A stretch of DNA of 64,000 bases from CBDBEU01 sp965204565 (GCA_965204565.1 CBDBEU010000005.1:186001-250000), one strand, 5' to 3'; counted from the first letter of the stretch, positions 8,667 to 17,700 are shown. Notes: generated from the sequence alone by a model not told the origin. Program-made: numbers and translations.

Positions 8667-9506
8667 ATGGCCCCGCTGATCCTTGCCGACCGTGCCGTGA
8701 TCACCGTCCGTGGCGCCGATGCACCAGCCTTCCTGCAATCGCTTGTCAGCGCCGATATCGGAGCGCTGAGAGATGCAGCGGCACGCCCGGCGGCACTGCT
8801 GACACCGCAGGGCAAGGTGTTGTTCGACATGATCGTCTCTAGCGACGATGACGGATTTTTTATCGACTGCCGGGCCGAGTTGGCGGACGATCTGGCAAAA
8901 CGCCTTTCCTTCTATCGTTTGCACTCCAAGGTTGAAATTGGCCGCGATGGGGCCCTCCGGATCGTTTGGGCGCCGCCTGCGCAAACACCACACGACACGC
9001 CCTCACCCGATCCAAGATCGGCTGAGCTTGGATCGCGCGGGCTCTCCCGGGGCCCCTTTGGCGAGGACGGAACGCTCGCCTACCATGATCTGCGCGTTGC
9101 TGCCGGCATTGCCGAGGCCGGCATCGACTACGATCCCGACACCGTGTTCGCGCATGAAGCCAATCTTGACGTTCTGTCCGGCGTTTCCTTCACCAAGGGC
9201 TGCTTCATCGGCCAGGAGGTGGTCTCGCGCATGCACCATCGCGGCACCGCCCGCAAACGTTTCCTGCCGTGCAGCATCGAAGGCGATGTCCCGGAAAAAG
9301 GAACCTCCGTCAGCGCCGGCGAAAGGACGATCGGAACCATCAGTTCATCAGCCGGTGGGCGTCTATTGGCATTGCTGAGGCTTGATCATCTGGATACCGC
9401 GATCGGCAATGCAACGCCGATCCTTGCCGCCGGTGCAAGACTGACGCCGCGCATTCCCGGCTGGCTTGATGCAGCAATACCCGATCTCATGCGGCAATCG
9501 GTATGA
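8667..9506 (+). CDS. ygfZ: Folate-binding YgfZ/GcvT-like protein (Fe-S cluster maintenance)
   Basis: A 279-residue protein of the tetrahydrofolate-dependent YgfZ family, which helps maintain certain iron-sulfur enzymes. The diagnostic motif KGCFIGQEVVSRMHHRG, with its conserved cysteine, is at about residues 178-194. The opening ADRAVITVRGADAPAFLQSLVSADI and LTPQGKVLFDM are typical of the GcvT fold. It is preceded by CCGGAGACTTAAG and starts a plus-strand run; its stop overlaps the tag start by 4 bp (ATGA), implying translational coupling. Confidence 0.92.
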   Translation: MAPLILADRAVITVRGADAPAFLQSLVSADIGALRDAAARPAALLTPQGKVLFDMIVSSDDDGFFIDCRAELADDLAKRLSFYRLHSKVEIGRDGALRIVWAPPAQTPHDTPSPDPRSAELGSRGLSRGPFGEDGTLAYHDLRVAAGIAEAGIDYDPDTVFAHEANLDVLSGVSFTKGCFIGQEVVSRMHHRGTARKRFLPCSIEGDVPEKGTSVSAGERTIGTISSSAGGRLLALLRLDHLDTAIGNATPILAAGARLTPRIPGWLDAAIPDLMRQSV

Positions 9507-10120
9507 GCTCTGCACCTCTCGCAGATGCGAGCCAGCGCTGCACCTGGCCGGGCGATGATCCGCTTTATGTCGCATATCACGATGAAGAATGGGGGGTGCC
9601 GGAATTTGATGATCAGGCGCTGTTTGAAAAGCTGTTCCTCGACGGTTTCCAGGCCGGCTTGTCGTGGATCACCATTTTGCGCAAGCGCGATGCGTTTCGC
9701 CTGGCCTTTGAGGGCTTCGATCCGGGCAGAATCGCCCGCTTTGGCGCTACTGACGTCGAGCGGCTGATGGGCGATGCCGGTATTGTCCGCAATCGCACCA
9801 AGATCGAAGCCTCGATCACAAATGCCAGGGCCTGGATCGAAATCCAGTCATCAGGCCCGGGATTTGCACGCTATCTGTGGGATTTCGTCGACGGAGCGCC
9901 GATCCAGAACAACTTCAAATCGATGAGCGATGTGCCCGCCGAAACACCGGTGTCGAAGGCCATGTCGAAGGATCTGAAGCAGCGGGGATTTCGTTTTTGC
10001 GGGCCGACCATCGTCTACGCCTTCATGCAGGCAGTGGGCATGGTCAATGATCACACTCTCACCTGTTTCCGCCATGACGACTGCGCCGCGCTGGCAAGGT
10101 CCGCGCCGCGGCGCGACTGA
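9503..10120 (+). CDS. tag: DNA-3-methyladenine glycosylase I
   Basis: Base-excision enzyme removing 3-methyladenine from alkylated DNA. The 205 residues carry the family's opening CTWPGDDPLYVAYHDEEWG, containing the N-terminal zinc cysteine and histidine, the DGFQAGLSWITILRKR helix that lines the base pocket, and the C-terminal NDHTLTCFRH with the remaining zinc ligands. It overlaps ygfZ by 4 bp and the HD hydrolase follows 3 bp later, so the genes probably share a transcript. Confidence 0.95.
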   Translation: MSSAPLADASQRCTWPGDDPLYVAYHDEEWGVPEFDDQALFEKLFLDGFQAGLSWITILRKRDAFRLAFEGFDPGRIARFGATDVERLMGDAGIVRNRTKIEASITNARAWIEIQSSGPGFARYLWDFVDGAPIQNNFKSMSDVPAETPVSKAMSKDLKQRGFRFCGPTIVYAFMQAVGMVNDHTLTCFRHDDCAALARSAPRRD

Positions 10121-10123
10121 GCA

Positions 10124-10765
10124 GTGGCAAGAAAGCCAAAAGCGCCGCGCGCCTGGCAGCGCATGTTAAGCGGGCGCCGGCTCGATCTCATCAATCCTTC
10201 ACCACTCGACATTGAAATCGAAGACATCGCCCACGGGCTTGCACGGGTTTCGCGCTGGAATGGCCAGACGCTGGGCGACCACCCCTATTCGGTTGCCCAG
10301 CATTCACTTCTGGTGGAAGAGCTGGCCTGTGCACTGCGACCAAAATGGCCTGATCACTGGCACCTTGCGGCACTTCTTCACGATGCACCCGAATATGTCG
10401 TCGGCGATCTGATATCACCGTTCAAGGCGGCCCTGTCGCTCGACTACAAGGCGTTCGAAAATGCGCTTTTGTCGGCGATCCATGTTCGCTTCGCGCTGCC
10501 CGCCGTCGTGCCTGAAACCATCGCCAGTGTGATCAAGCGCGCCGATCGCATAGCCGCCTATTTCGAAGCGACGAGCCTCGCCGGTTTTACCGAACCGGAA
10601 GCTACGCAGATATTCGGCCGCCCGCGCGGCCTCAATCCGGATATGGCGCGCGGCAAGGGCCTGATCGAACCATGGCCGGCACGCCAGGCCGAGAAAGCCT
10701 ATCTCGAACGCTTCGAGGCGCGGTCCGGGACCGTGCCGATTCAAACAGACGCAAAACTGCTCTAG
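10124..10765 (+). CDS. HD-domain hydrolase (YfbR-like)
   Basis: A 213-residue metal-dependent phosphohydrolase. The HD-domain residues are visible in order: HPYSVAQHSLLVEE, LLHDAPEYVVGDLISPFK (the HD pair and downstream acid) and a later VIKRADRIAAYFEAT. This pattern resembles YfbR-type 5'-deoxynucleotidases, but the substrate is not proven. Translation most likely begins at the GTG at 10124, 3 bp after tag; an ATG lies 13 codons further in. It is followed by a phosphatase gene and nadQ, suggesting a nucleotide- or NAD-related housekeeping context. Confidence 0.8.
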   Translation: MARKPKAPRAWQRMLSGRRLDLINPSPLDIEIEDIAHGLARVSRWNGQTLGDHPYSVAQHSLLVEELACALRPKWPDHWHLAALLHDAPEYVVGDLISPFKAALSLDYKAFENALLSAIHVRFALPAVVPETIASVIKRADRIAAYFEATSLAGFTEPEATQIFGRPRGLNPDMARGKGLIEPWPARQAEKAYLERFEARSGTVPIQTDAKLL

Positions 10766-10775
10766 GCTGGGCGCC

Positions 10776-11303
10776 ATGCAAGTCGTCGTCTGTCCATTAA
10801 GCGCGGTTGCAACGGCGGTATCGGCGCATGGTGCAAACCACCTAGTTTCGCTCATGTCCGAACCGGGCATGATGCCAGAGCTGCCGGCGATTGGCGCCTC
10901 GCGTCATCTCCAGTTGATCGTCAATGACATTGTTGCGCCCGCTGACGGCCTGATTGCTCCGGATGTCAGCCATGCCAACGCATTGGTGGAATTTGCCCTT
11001 GAGTGGGACCGCAACTCCCCGATAGTGATCCATTGCTTTGCCGGTATCAGCCGCTCAACCGCCGCAGCCCTGATTTTCCTGTGTGCGCTGGCGCCCAAGA
11101 CCGGGGAGCAATTGATTGCAAAGGCCCTGCGCGCCGCATCGCCGCATGCCGCGCCCAACAGATTGCTGGTTGAACATGGCGACCGGGCGCTTGGGCGCGA
11201 TGGACGCATGCTGGCGGCGCTCGATGCCATGGGCACGCCGGAACTTGCGCCAGAAGGGCAAGGATTTGCGCTTCCCCTTCTTGTGACGGAAGGCGAGTCA
11301 TGA
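10776..11303 (+). CDS. Tyrosine-phosphatase-like protein (CX5R family)
   Basis: A 175-residue protein with a protein-tyrosine-phosphatase P-loop, IVIHCFAGISRSTAAAL at about residues 88-104, giving the nucleophilic cysteine and phosphate-binding arginine in the C-x5-R arrangement. The preceding strand-helix order fits the dual-specificity/atypical PTP fold. Its stop overlaps the nadQ start (ATGA at 11300-11303), which indicates tight coupling. A role in dephosphorylating a protein or small molecule linked to NAD metabolism would be a guess from the context only. Confidence 0.8.
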   Translation: MQVVVCPLSAVATAVSAHGANHLVSLMSEPGMMPELPAIGASRHLQLIVNDIVAPADGLIAPDVSHANALVEFALEWDRNSPIVIHCFAGISRSTAAALIFLCALAPKTGEQLIAKALRAASPHAAPNRLLVEHGDRALGRDGRMLAALDAMGTPELAPEGQGFALPLLVTEGES

Positions 11304-12274
11304 CTTCCGCGCCGGCAATTGAAATTGGCCTCAATGCCGCGATTATCTCGGTGCACGGCGACGAGCCTCTGATCCTTGTCGTCACCGGAGACGACGGATC
11401 GCCCGATCTGCTTCCCTTCGGCCCCTTCGACCCTCTGCTTCACCGCACAATGGAAGGCGGATTGCGCAATTGGGTGAGCGATCAGACAGGGCTTGATCTG
11501 GGCTATGTCGAGCAGCTCTACTCGTTTGGCGACCGCGGCCGCCATGCCGAGCCCGGCGATGTCGGCCCCCATGTGGTTTCGATCGGATATCTGGCACTGA
11601 CACGGGCCAGTGAACGCGGCGATCGCTCAGGCTCGGCCACCCGCTGGCAGAGTTGGTATGCCTATTTTCCCTGGGAGGACTGGCGAAACGGCGAAACGGC
11701 CATTCTGGAATCGCAGATCGAACCGGCGCTCACCGGCTGGGCGATGGAGACTTCCACCCCTGAAGATGAACCCGAGCGCGCACTGTCGCGTACTGACCGT
11801 GTGCGCCTGTGGTTCGGTCTGGGCGACTTGCCATGGAACGAAGAGCACGCGCTTGAGCGATATGAACTTCTCTATGAGGCCGGGCTCCTCGTCGAGGCAC
11901 TGCGTGACGGGCGCGCCGCTGCACTGAGCCGTAATGAGATTTCGCCCATACCCGAGCTTGGACAGCCCATGGCGCATGATCACCGGCGCATCCTGGCAAC
12001 CGCGATCAGCCGGCTGCGCGCCAAGATCAAATATCGCCCGGTGATTTTTGAAACGATGCCGCAGACATTCACTCTGCTCACACTCCAGCGCACGGTAGAA
12101 TCGCTTTTGGGACTGCACCTGCACAAGCAGAATTTTCGCCGTCTGATCGAGCGTCGCGGACTTGTGCAAGCCACCGGCGGCGTCTCCACACGAACCGGCG
12201 GCCGCCCCGCCCAGCTCTACCGCTTTGCCCGTGAGGTGCTGCGCGAGCGCCCGGCGCCCGGCCTGAGGCTTTGA
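11300..12274 (+). CDS. nadQ: NUDIX-like transcriptional regulator of NAD synthesis (NadQ type)
   Basis: A 324-residue two-domain protein. The first about 190 residues resemble a NUDIX fold (IEIGLNAAIISVHGDEPLIL, then HVVSIGYLAL) without a clear catalytic NUDIX box, so ligand sensing is more likely than hydrolysis. The C-terminal about 100 residues (TFTLLTLQRTVESLLG to GRPAQLYRF) look like a winged helix for DNA binding. This architecture is known as NadQ, a regulator of nadABC in alphaproteobacteria. The gene lies directly upstream of nadABC, and two palindromic sites sit between them. The assignment rests on architecture and position. Confidence 0.8.
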   Translation: MTSAPAIEIGLNAAIISVHGDEPLILVVTGDDGSPDLLPFGPFDPLLHRTMEGGLRNWVSDQTGLDLGYVEQLYSFGDRGRHAEPGDVGPHVVSIGYLALTRASERGDRSGSATRWQSWYAYFPWEDWRNGETAILESQIEPALTGWAMETSTPEDEPERALSRTDRVRLWFGLGDLPWNEEHALERYELLYEAGLLVEALRDGRAAALSRNEISPIPELGQPMAHDHRRILATAISRLRAKIKYRPVIFETMPQTFTLLTLQRTVESLLGLHLHKQNFRRLIERRGLVQATGGVSTRTGGRPAQLYRFAREVLRERPAPGLRL

Positions 12275-12405
12275 TCCGCCGTGGCGCAAGATACATAAAC
12301 GGGTTCGGTCAGCGCATTTAATCGCCCTTCTCAGCCAAAAGCACCAATAAGCCTTGCCGCAACCATACTGGACAAGCGCTCCGACCGGAGTCATAATAAA
12401 GCTTA

Positions 12406-12422
12406 ATGCTCACTTTAAGTAT
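12406..12422. promoter_or_regulatory. Candidate NadQ operator, degenerate distal copy
   Basis: ATGCTCA-CTT-TAAGTAT. The left half is identical to that of the perfect palindrome at 12456 and the spacer is also 3 bp; the right half differs at two positions. Centre-to-centre distance to the second site is 50 bp, nearly five helical turns, which would let two regulator dimers bind the same face of the DNA. That it binds NadQ is inferred. Confidence 0.5.
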
Positions 12423-12455
12423 AAGGCCCTTGTGTGGTCTACTTTTGATCCAAAT

Positions 12456-12472
12456 ATGCTCATATTGAGCAT
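12456..12472. promoter_or_regulatory. Candidate NadQ operator upstream of nadA
   Basis: A perfect inverted repeat, ATGCTCA-TAT-TGAGCAT, ending 20 bp before the nadA start codon and lying in A+T-rich DNA where the promoter or transcription start is expected. Binding there would block transcription of nadABC. No other operator-like palindrome was noticed between nadQ and nadA apart from the degenerate copy upstream. Confidence 0.65.
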
Positions 12473-12492
12473 TATTAATCGGGAGACCTGTC

Positions 12493-13578
12493 ATGTCCGC
12501 AATTGCCGAAGCAGTGCACCACAGCTCGACGAATTCCGGCAAGCGATCTCAGGCGGCCGCCAAATACGGCGTTTTGCCGCGCCCGAACCTTGAATATACC
12601 GACGAACTCGCAGCCGAGATGGTACCGCTTTACGAAAAGGTAAAAGCGGTCATTCCCTCGGTCGAATGGCCGTTTTTCGCGCCATACATAAAAGCCATCA
12701 ACGAGCTCAAGAAGCAGCGCAATGCGGTTCTGCTGGTGCACAACTACCAGACACCGGAGATCTATCACTGCGTCGCTGACTTTGTCGGCGATAGCCTCGG
12801 TCTTGCCAAGGAGGCAACCCGCACCGATGCCGATATCATCATCCAGTGCGGCGTTCACTTCATGGCCGAGACCTCCAAGATCCTCAATCCCGACAAGACG
12901 GTCCTGACCCCCGATGCTGGCGCCGGCTGCTCGCTTGCCGAGTCGATTACCGGCGCCGATGTGCGCCGACTCAAGGAGCGCTATCCCGGCGTACCCGTTG
13001 TCACCTATGTCAACACATCCGCTGACGTGAAGGCGGAGTCGGACATGTGCTGCACCTCTGCCAATGCGGTTCAGGTGGTCGAGTCGTTGAATGTGCCGCG
13101 CGTTATCTTCATTCCCGACGAATTCCTCGCCCAGAATGCTGCGCGCCAGACCAACGTCGAGATCATCACCTGGAAGGGCCACTGCATCGTCCATGAGCGG
13201 TTCACACCGGAAGAATTGCGCACTGCCCGCGAGGCCGACCCCGGTCTCGTCATCATCGCCCATCCTGAATGCCCGCCCGACGTCGTCGATGAAGCCGATT
13301 TTTCCGGCTCCACCTCCAGCATGGTCGATTGGGTCAAGGACAACCGGCCCAAGAAGGTGATGATGGTCACCGAGTGCTCGATGAGTGACAACGTCGCTGC
13401 TGAGACCACCGGAGTTGAATTCATCCGACCGTGCAATCTCTGCCCCTACATGAAGAAGATCACGCTGCTGAAAATTCTCGACTCGCTGCTCTATCTTAAA
13501 GAGGAGATTGTGGTCGATCCGGTGATCGCCGAGCGCGCGCACCGTTCGGTTGAGCGCATGGTCAATCTCAAGAGCTGA
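12493..13578 (+). CDS. nadA: Quinolinate synthase
   Basis: [4Fe-4S] enzyme condensing iminoaspartate with dihydroxyacetone phosphate to quinolinate in de novo NAD synthesis. The 361 residues include VLLVHNYQTPEIYHCVADFVGDS, the cysteine segments IIQCGVHFMAETSKIL and DMCCTSANA, HPECPPDVVDEADF, and the late CNLCPYMKKITL motif with the cluster-ligand cysteine. The ATG at 12493 is preceded by GGGAGACC. It heads the nadA-nadB-nadC operon, with the candidate NadQ sites immediately upstream. Confidence 0.97.
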   Translation: MSAIAEAVHHSSTNSGKRSQAAAKYGVLPRPNLEYTDELAAEMVPLYEKVKAVIPSVEWPFFAPYIKAINELKKQRNAVLLVHNYQTPEIYHCVADFVGDSLGLAKEATRTDADIIIQCGVHFMAETSKILNPDKTVLTPDAGAGCSLAESITGADVRRLKERYPGVPVVTYVNTSADVKAESDMCCTSANAVQVVESLNVPRVIFIPDEFLAQNAARQTNVEIITWKGHCIVHERFTPEELRTAREADPGLVIIAHPECPPDVVDEADFSGSTSSMVDWVKDNRPKKVMMVTECSMSDNVAAETTGVEFIRPCNLCPYMKKITLLKILDSLLYLKEEIVVDPVIAERAHRSVERMVNLKS

Positions 13579-13602
13579 TCTGACCGCAACCGGAACCAGA
13601 CC

Positions 13603-15195
13603 ATGGCTGCGTCCTCAAATGTGCCGGCCGGCACAGACCGCATCGTCGTCATTGGTGCGGGTCTTGCCGGCCTGTTCACCGCGCTCAAACTGGCCCCTCA
13701 GCCTGTCACCGTGATTGCCGCCCACCGGCTGGGCCGTGGTGCGTCAAGTCAGTGGGCCCAGGCAGGCATCGCTGCCGCTGTCGGTGATGGCGACACGGTT
13801 GAAGCCCATGCCGCCGATACCATTTGCGTCGGGCACGGCATCGCCAATCAACGCCTGATCAACATGATGGTGGGCGAGGCGCCCGACCGCCTTGAGGACC
13901 TGCTGGCGCTCGGCATTCCCTTCGACAGGGACCTTGATGGCCGTTTGGCGCTGCGCCGCGAGGCTGCGCACTCCGCGCGCCGTATTGTTTCGGTGCAAGG
14001 TGACATGGCTGGCCGCCAGATCATGGCCGCCTTGATCGCAGCGATGCGCAACGCCCCTCACATCTCGTTTCTCGAAGGCTACGACGCCGAACAGATTGGC
14101 CTTTCCGATGGCCGCGCCGTCGGTGTCATCATGCGCCAGACCAAGGGCGGTTCGAATGTGCGCGAAATGGTGCCCGCCACCGCGGTGGTGCTGGCAACCG
14201 GGGGCGTTGGGCGGTTGTTTGCGGTAACCACCAATGCCGCCGATGCCCGTGGCGAAGGCATTGCCATGGCATTGCGTGCGGGCGCGCATGCCGCCGATCT
14301 AGAATTTGTCCAGTTTCACCCCACCGCCATTGATGTCGGCATTGATCCGGCGCCACTGGCAACCGAGGCGCTGCGCGGTGAGGGGGCCACTTTGGTCAAT
14401 GGCGATGGCGTACAATTCATGGCCGAAATCCATGAGCGTGGCGATCTCGCCCCGCGCGATATCGTCGCCCGCGCGGTTCACCGCGAACGTATCGAAGGGC
14501 GCGGTGCATTTCTCGATTGCCGTGGCGAACTTGGCGCCGAAATGGCCCACGCGTTTCCCACAGTCCACAGTTTTTGCCTGAATGCCGGTATCGACCCCGA
14601 AAAAGACCTCATACCGGTGGCGCCGGCGGCGCATTACCACATGGGCGGTGTGTTGACCGATGCCCATGGCCGCACATCGCTCGATGGGCTTTGGGTTTGC
14701 GGCGAGGTCGCGTCCACCGGCGTTCATGGCGCCAATCGCCTTGCGTCCAATTCGCTTCTGGAAGCGGTTGTGTTCGCCGCCCGCGTGGCACGCGACATTT
14801 CATCGACCCATCTCAGCCAGCTTGCTCTGAGGTCCTCACGCCTTACCCGCCTGCCAAGCCCCGTGACCAACCGCCTGAGCGAGGCCGAAACCACCGAAGT
14901 ACGCCGCACCATGGCCGAGCATGTCGGCGTTGAGCGCAATGCAGCCGGCCTGACCGCCGCAATCTCCACGCTGGACGCGATTGGTGAGCGGCTGACCCGC
15001 GCCGGGTTTGAATCGAACCTTTTGGTCACTTCCCAGCTGATCGCCTACTCCGCACTTGCCCGCGAGGAAAGCCGCGGTGCGCACTACCGCTCGGACTTCC
15101 CCGAAGACGACCCTGCCTGGCAGCGACGCAGCGTCACCAGCATGGCCGATATGGCAGCTCCCGTGCCGATGACCGCCCTAAGGGGCGCTGCATGA
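13603..15195 (+). CDS. nadB: L-aspartate oxidase
   Basis: FAD enzyme that oxidises L-aspartate to iminoaspartate, the substrate of NadA. Over 530 residues it shows the dinucleotide motif IVVIGAGLAGLFTAL near the start, SSQWAQAGIAAAVGDGD, VLATGGVGRLFAVTTN, the active-site FVQFHPTA segment and HGANRLASNSLLEAV near the C-terminus, as in the SdhA/NadB superfamily. It starts 24 bp after nadA, and its stop overlaps nadC by 4 bp. Confidence 0.96.
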   Translation: MAASSNVPAGTDRIVVIGAGLAGLFTALKLAPQPVTVIAAHRLGRGASSQWAQAGIAAAVGDGDTVEAHAADTICVGHGIANQRLINMMVGEAPDRLEDLLALGIPFDRDLDGRLALRREAAHSARRIVSVQGDMAGRQIMAALIAAMRNAPHISFLEGYDAEQIGLSDGRAVGVIMRQTKGGSNVREMVPATAVVLATGGVGRLFAVTTNAADARGEGIAMALRAGAHAADLEFVQFHPTAIDVGIDPAPLATEALRGEGATLVNGDGVQFMAEIHERGDLAPRDIVARAVHRERIEGRGAFLDCRGELGAEMAHAFPTVHSFCLNAGIDPEKDLIPVAPAAHYHMGGVLTDAHGRTSLDGLWVCGEVASTGVHGANRLASNSLLEAVVFAARVARDISSTHLSQLALRSSRLTRLPSPVTNRLSEAETTEVRRTMAEHVGVERNAAGLTAAISTLDAIGERLTRAGFESNLLVTSQLIAYSALAREESRGAHYRSDFPEDDPAWQRRSVTSMADMAAPVPMTALRGAA

Positions 15196-16049
15196 CCAGT
15201 GAGCGGCTGGTCCCGCTGCCGCGGCACATTGTCCGCGACGCCGCATTGCGCGCGCTTGACGAGGACCTTGGCAGACGCGGCGATATCACTTCCGCCAGCG
15301 TCATTGCTGCCGACGCCAGCGCCAGTTGGGTGATCTCGGCACGCGAGAGCGGCAACATCGCAGGCCTTGACTGCGCCGCCCTGTCATTCGCCGAGCTTGA
15401 TCCTGAAATCAGTTTTACGCCGGCAATGGGCGATGGTGAGCGGGTTTGCCGGGGCGACACCATTGTGCGCCTTTCCGGTCCGGTGCGGGCCGTTCTTGCG
15501 GGCGAGCGCACCGCACTCAATTTTCTCGGGCATCTTTCGGGGATCGCCACTCTCACCGCCCGCTATGTGGCGCTCACCGAAGGCACAAGCGCTCATATTG
15601 TTTGCACCCGCAAGAACACGCCGGGCCTGCGCGCGCTTGAAAAATACGCCGTGGCTGCTGGCGGCGGGCGCAATCACCGCTTCGGCCTCGATGATGCGGT
15701 TCTGATCAAGGACAACCACATCGCCGCTGCCGGCGGCATCACTGCGGCGGTCACGGCTGCCCGGGCCCATGCCGGCCATATGATGGCCATCGAGGTTGAG
15801 GTCGATTCTCTGGTTCAATTGGAAGAGGCCCTTGCTGCCGGCGCCGGCATCGTCCTGCTCGACAATATGAGCGTTGCCGATCTTGAACACGCTGTGCGGA
15901 TAACGGCCGGACGTGCGGTGCTGGAGGCATCAGGCGGTGTCAACGAGCAGACATGCGCGGCAATCGCCGCCACCGGGGTGGATCTCATCTCGGTCGGACG
16001 GCTGACCCATTCAGCGCCTTCGCTTGATCTCGGGCTCGATGTTACCTGA
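15192..16049 (+). CDS. nadC: Nicotinate-nucleotide pyrophosphorylase (carboxylating)
   Basis: Quinolinate phosphoribosyltransferase, making nicotinate mononucleotide from quinolinate and PRPP. The 285 residues carry ERTALNFLGHLSGIATLT, the substrate-binding TRKNTPGLRALEKYAV, GGGRNHRFGLDDAVLIKDNH and a phosphate-binding EASGGVNEQT near the end. It overlaps nadB (ATGA at 15192-15195), completing a three-gene pathway operon whose likely control is the NadQ-type site before nadA. Confidence 0.96.
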   Translation: MTSERLVPLPRHIVRDAALRALDEDLGRRGDITSASVIAADASASWVISARESGNIAGLDCAALSFAELDPEISFTPAMGDGERVCRGDTIVRLSGPVRAVLAGERTALNFLGHLSGIATLTARYVALTEGTSAHIVCTRKNTPGLRALEKYAVAAGGGRNHRFGLDDAVLIKDNHIAAAGGITAAVTAARAHAGHMMAIEVEVDSLVQLEEALAAGAGIVLLDNMSVADLEHAVRITAGRAVLEASGGVNEQTCAAIAATGVDLISVGRLTHSAPSLDLGLDVT

Positions 16050-16114
16050 CCATGCACCGGAAAGACGTCCGATAGGGCGCGCCGGTGATTGGCCGGGTAA
16101 CGCGCCGTCCTCGA

Positions 16115-17395
16115 TCAGGATTCTGTATAGAAGATATGGTTGCCGATCTTGCGCACACGGGTCATCGCGCTTGAGCGTGACCAGCGCGGGCTTACGTAGT
16201 CGGCATGGTAATGGGTTGCCGCCACCACCGGCGCATAGATGAAGCCTTCCAGAAAATCCCGCGCTATATCAAGCGACTGCGTCCAGGATGCCCCCGGCTT
16301 CGGCCGCTCCGGCTTGCCGTCGCAGGCAAATGAGAACTGGCAGCGATGCTTGCGATTCTCGTCCTGGAACACCACTCCGCACACCGTGCTCGGATAGCGT
16401 CCATCCTCAACCCGGTTGAGCACCACCTGCGCCACGGCTTGCTGGCCGTTGTGCGGCTCACCGCGCGCTTCGTAATAGACCGCAGCGGCCAAGCAGTATC
16501 GCTCCCGGGCTAGTCTGCGGTCACGAATAGGTTCTTTTTCCACGATCGTCTTGCGGCGAGCAGCCTCTTCGGCCTCGATAAGATCACCGCGCGTTTCCGC
16601 CTTGACGTCGCGCACCTGGAATGGCGGCGCCGCTAAGGACATCATCAACACTGCACCAGCCTCGCCGCGCCGCACCAACGGCACCCGCGTCGGTGCGGGG
16701 ATGGCATCAAAACCTGATCCGCGCACTCTGCCTTCAGGCTCGCGGAACAGGGAGCCGAATGAAAGGTTTTTTGCATCGACCGCATCTGGAGCGCGTGTCG
16801 GCAGCAAGTCGCTGAACGATCCAAGCGAGGCAAGCCTCACCGGCGCTTCGGGTGTTTCCGATGCTTTTCCACTGCCGATGACAACACGGCGGACATCTCC
16901 GCCAACCGTAATCTCTTCGGGGGCAAGCCCGGCGCCACCAAAATCGTCAATCAGCGTCGCGCGCAACACCTCCGCATCGCCCGGCGTTGAAACCCGGCCG
17001 GCCGCACCGGAACGGGCGATCGATCCGGTCACCATCGGCGCATTGCCTGCAGATGCCCCCAGCCTTGCGCCACGAAGCCGCGGCCCAAGGCTGGCAACCG
17101 CCACACCGCCGAGGGAGACGTCGCCAGAGGGCAACCCAGTCACGGAGTGCGTTGATTCGATGGAAAATTCGAGTTTTGCAACATGGCCAAGCCCGGCATC
17201 GGATTCGGCAGCGCCCTGCAAACGGTCTGAAAAGAATCCGTATGAGATGAGGCTCAGCAATCCGATAGCGCCCACCACATTGAACACTGCCAAGACAGTT
17301 TGGCGCTTGACCCCTCCTTGCTGCGGCGATTGCAAATAGCCAGCAGCGTAGAGTTTTTTTCTTTGCCGACGACGACCCCTTCGCAAAGTCACCAT
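16115..17395 (-). CDS. SleB-type cell-wall hydrolase
   Basis: A membrane-anchored protein of about 426 residues. A basic N-terminus is followed by one hydrophobic segment (VLAVFNVVGAIGLLSLISYGFF), then a long low-complexity linker of about 230 residues, and a C-terminal hydrolase_2 domain: CLAAAVYYEARGEPHNGQQAVAQVVLNR with the catalytic glutamate, then GVVFQD and CQFSFACDG. Such domains cleave peptidoglycan glycan strands. The start is uncertain: the perfect AGGAGG abuts the ATG at 17395 with no spacer, so the GTG or TTG codons just inside, or a further upstream start, may be used. It is convergent with nadC. Confidence 0.85.
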   Translation of the reverse strand: MVTLRRGRRRQRKKLYAAGYLQSPQQGGVKRQTVLAVFNVVGAIGLLSLISYGFFSDRLQGAAESDAGLGHVAKLEFSIESTHSVTGLPSGDVSLGGVAVASLGPRLRGARLGASAGNAPMVTGSIARSGAAGRVSTPGDAEVLRATLIDDFGGAGLAPEEITVGGDVRRVVIGSGKASETPEAPVRLASLGSFSDLLPTRAPDAVDAKNLSFGSLFREPEGRVRGSGFDAIPAPTRVPLVRRGEAGAVLMMSLAAPPFQVRDVKAETRGDLIEAEEAARRKTIVEKEPIRDRRLARERYCLAAAVYYEARGEPHNGQQAVAQVVLNRVEDGRYPSTVCGVVFQDENRKHRCQFSFACDGKPERPKPGASWTQSLDIARDFLEGFIYAPVVAATHYHADYVSPRWSRSSAMTRVRKIGNHIFYTES

Positions 17396-17700
17396 CCTCC
17401 TGAGCGATTCTTCACGTGCGCATACGACTTTAGCACACGTCAAGCTTTTGTCGCAATGCACGAAAGAATCCTACCACAGGATTAAGTGACGGTTAACGGT
17501 GCCGCCTGCTTTTCCCGTGTTTCATGCAAGCGCAGGTAAATCATGAGGGAAAACAATGGCAAAACCTAGGCTGGCGCGATCAAACAATATGCCGACACAG
17601 GTGCTGATCGTGGCCCGGCATTAACCATGCAGCGCCAAAGCGCCTTCGTTCAGCCCCACAACACCGAAACTCCGCATCCCCTGTGCAAGGCGAGCCCGAC
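17396..17700. other. Intergenic region between the SleB-like gene and ppdK
   Basis: About 305 bp holding the promoter region of the minus-strand hydrolase and the 3' end of ppdK. A plus-strand ATG at about 17556 with GAGGGA upstream opens only 22 codons and I do not treat it as a gene. No strong hairpin or repeat was seen. Confidence 0.4.

Noticed and set aside
12475..13542. Long open frame (355 codons) on the minus strand across nadA
   Set aside because: It is an antisense shadow of the well-conserved nadA; composition is typical of such overlaps in G+C-rich DNA and no protein family is recognisable.
16551..17339. A 262-codon plus-strand frame opposite the SleB-like gene
   Set aside because: Serine/proline-rich shadow of the low-complexity linker on the true coding strand.
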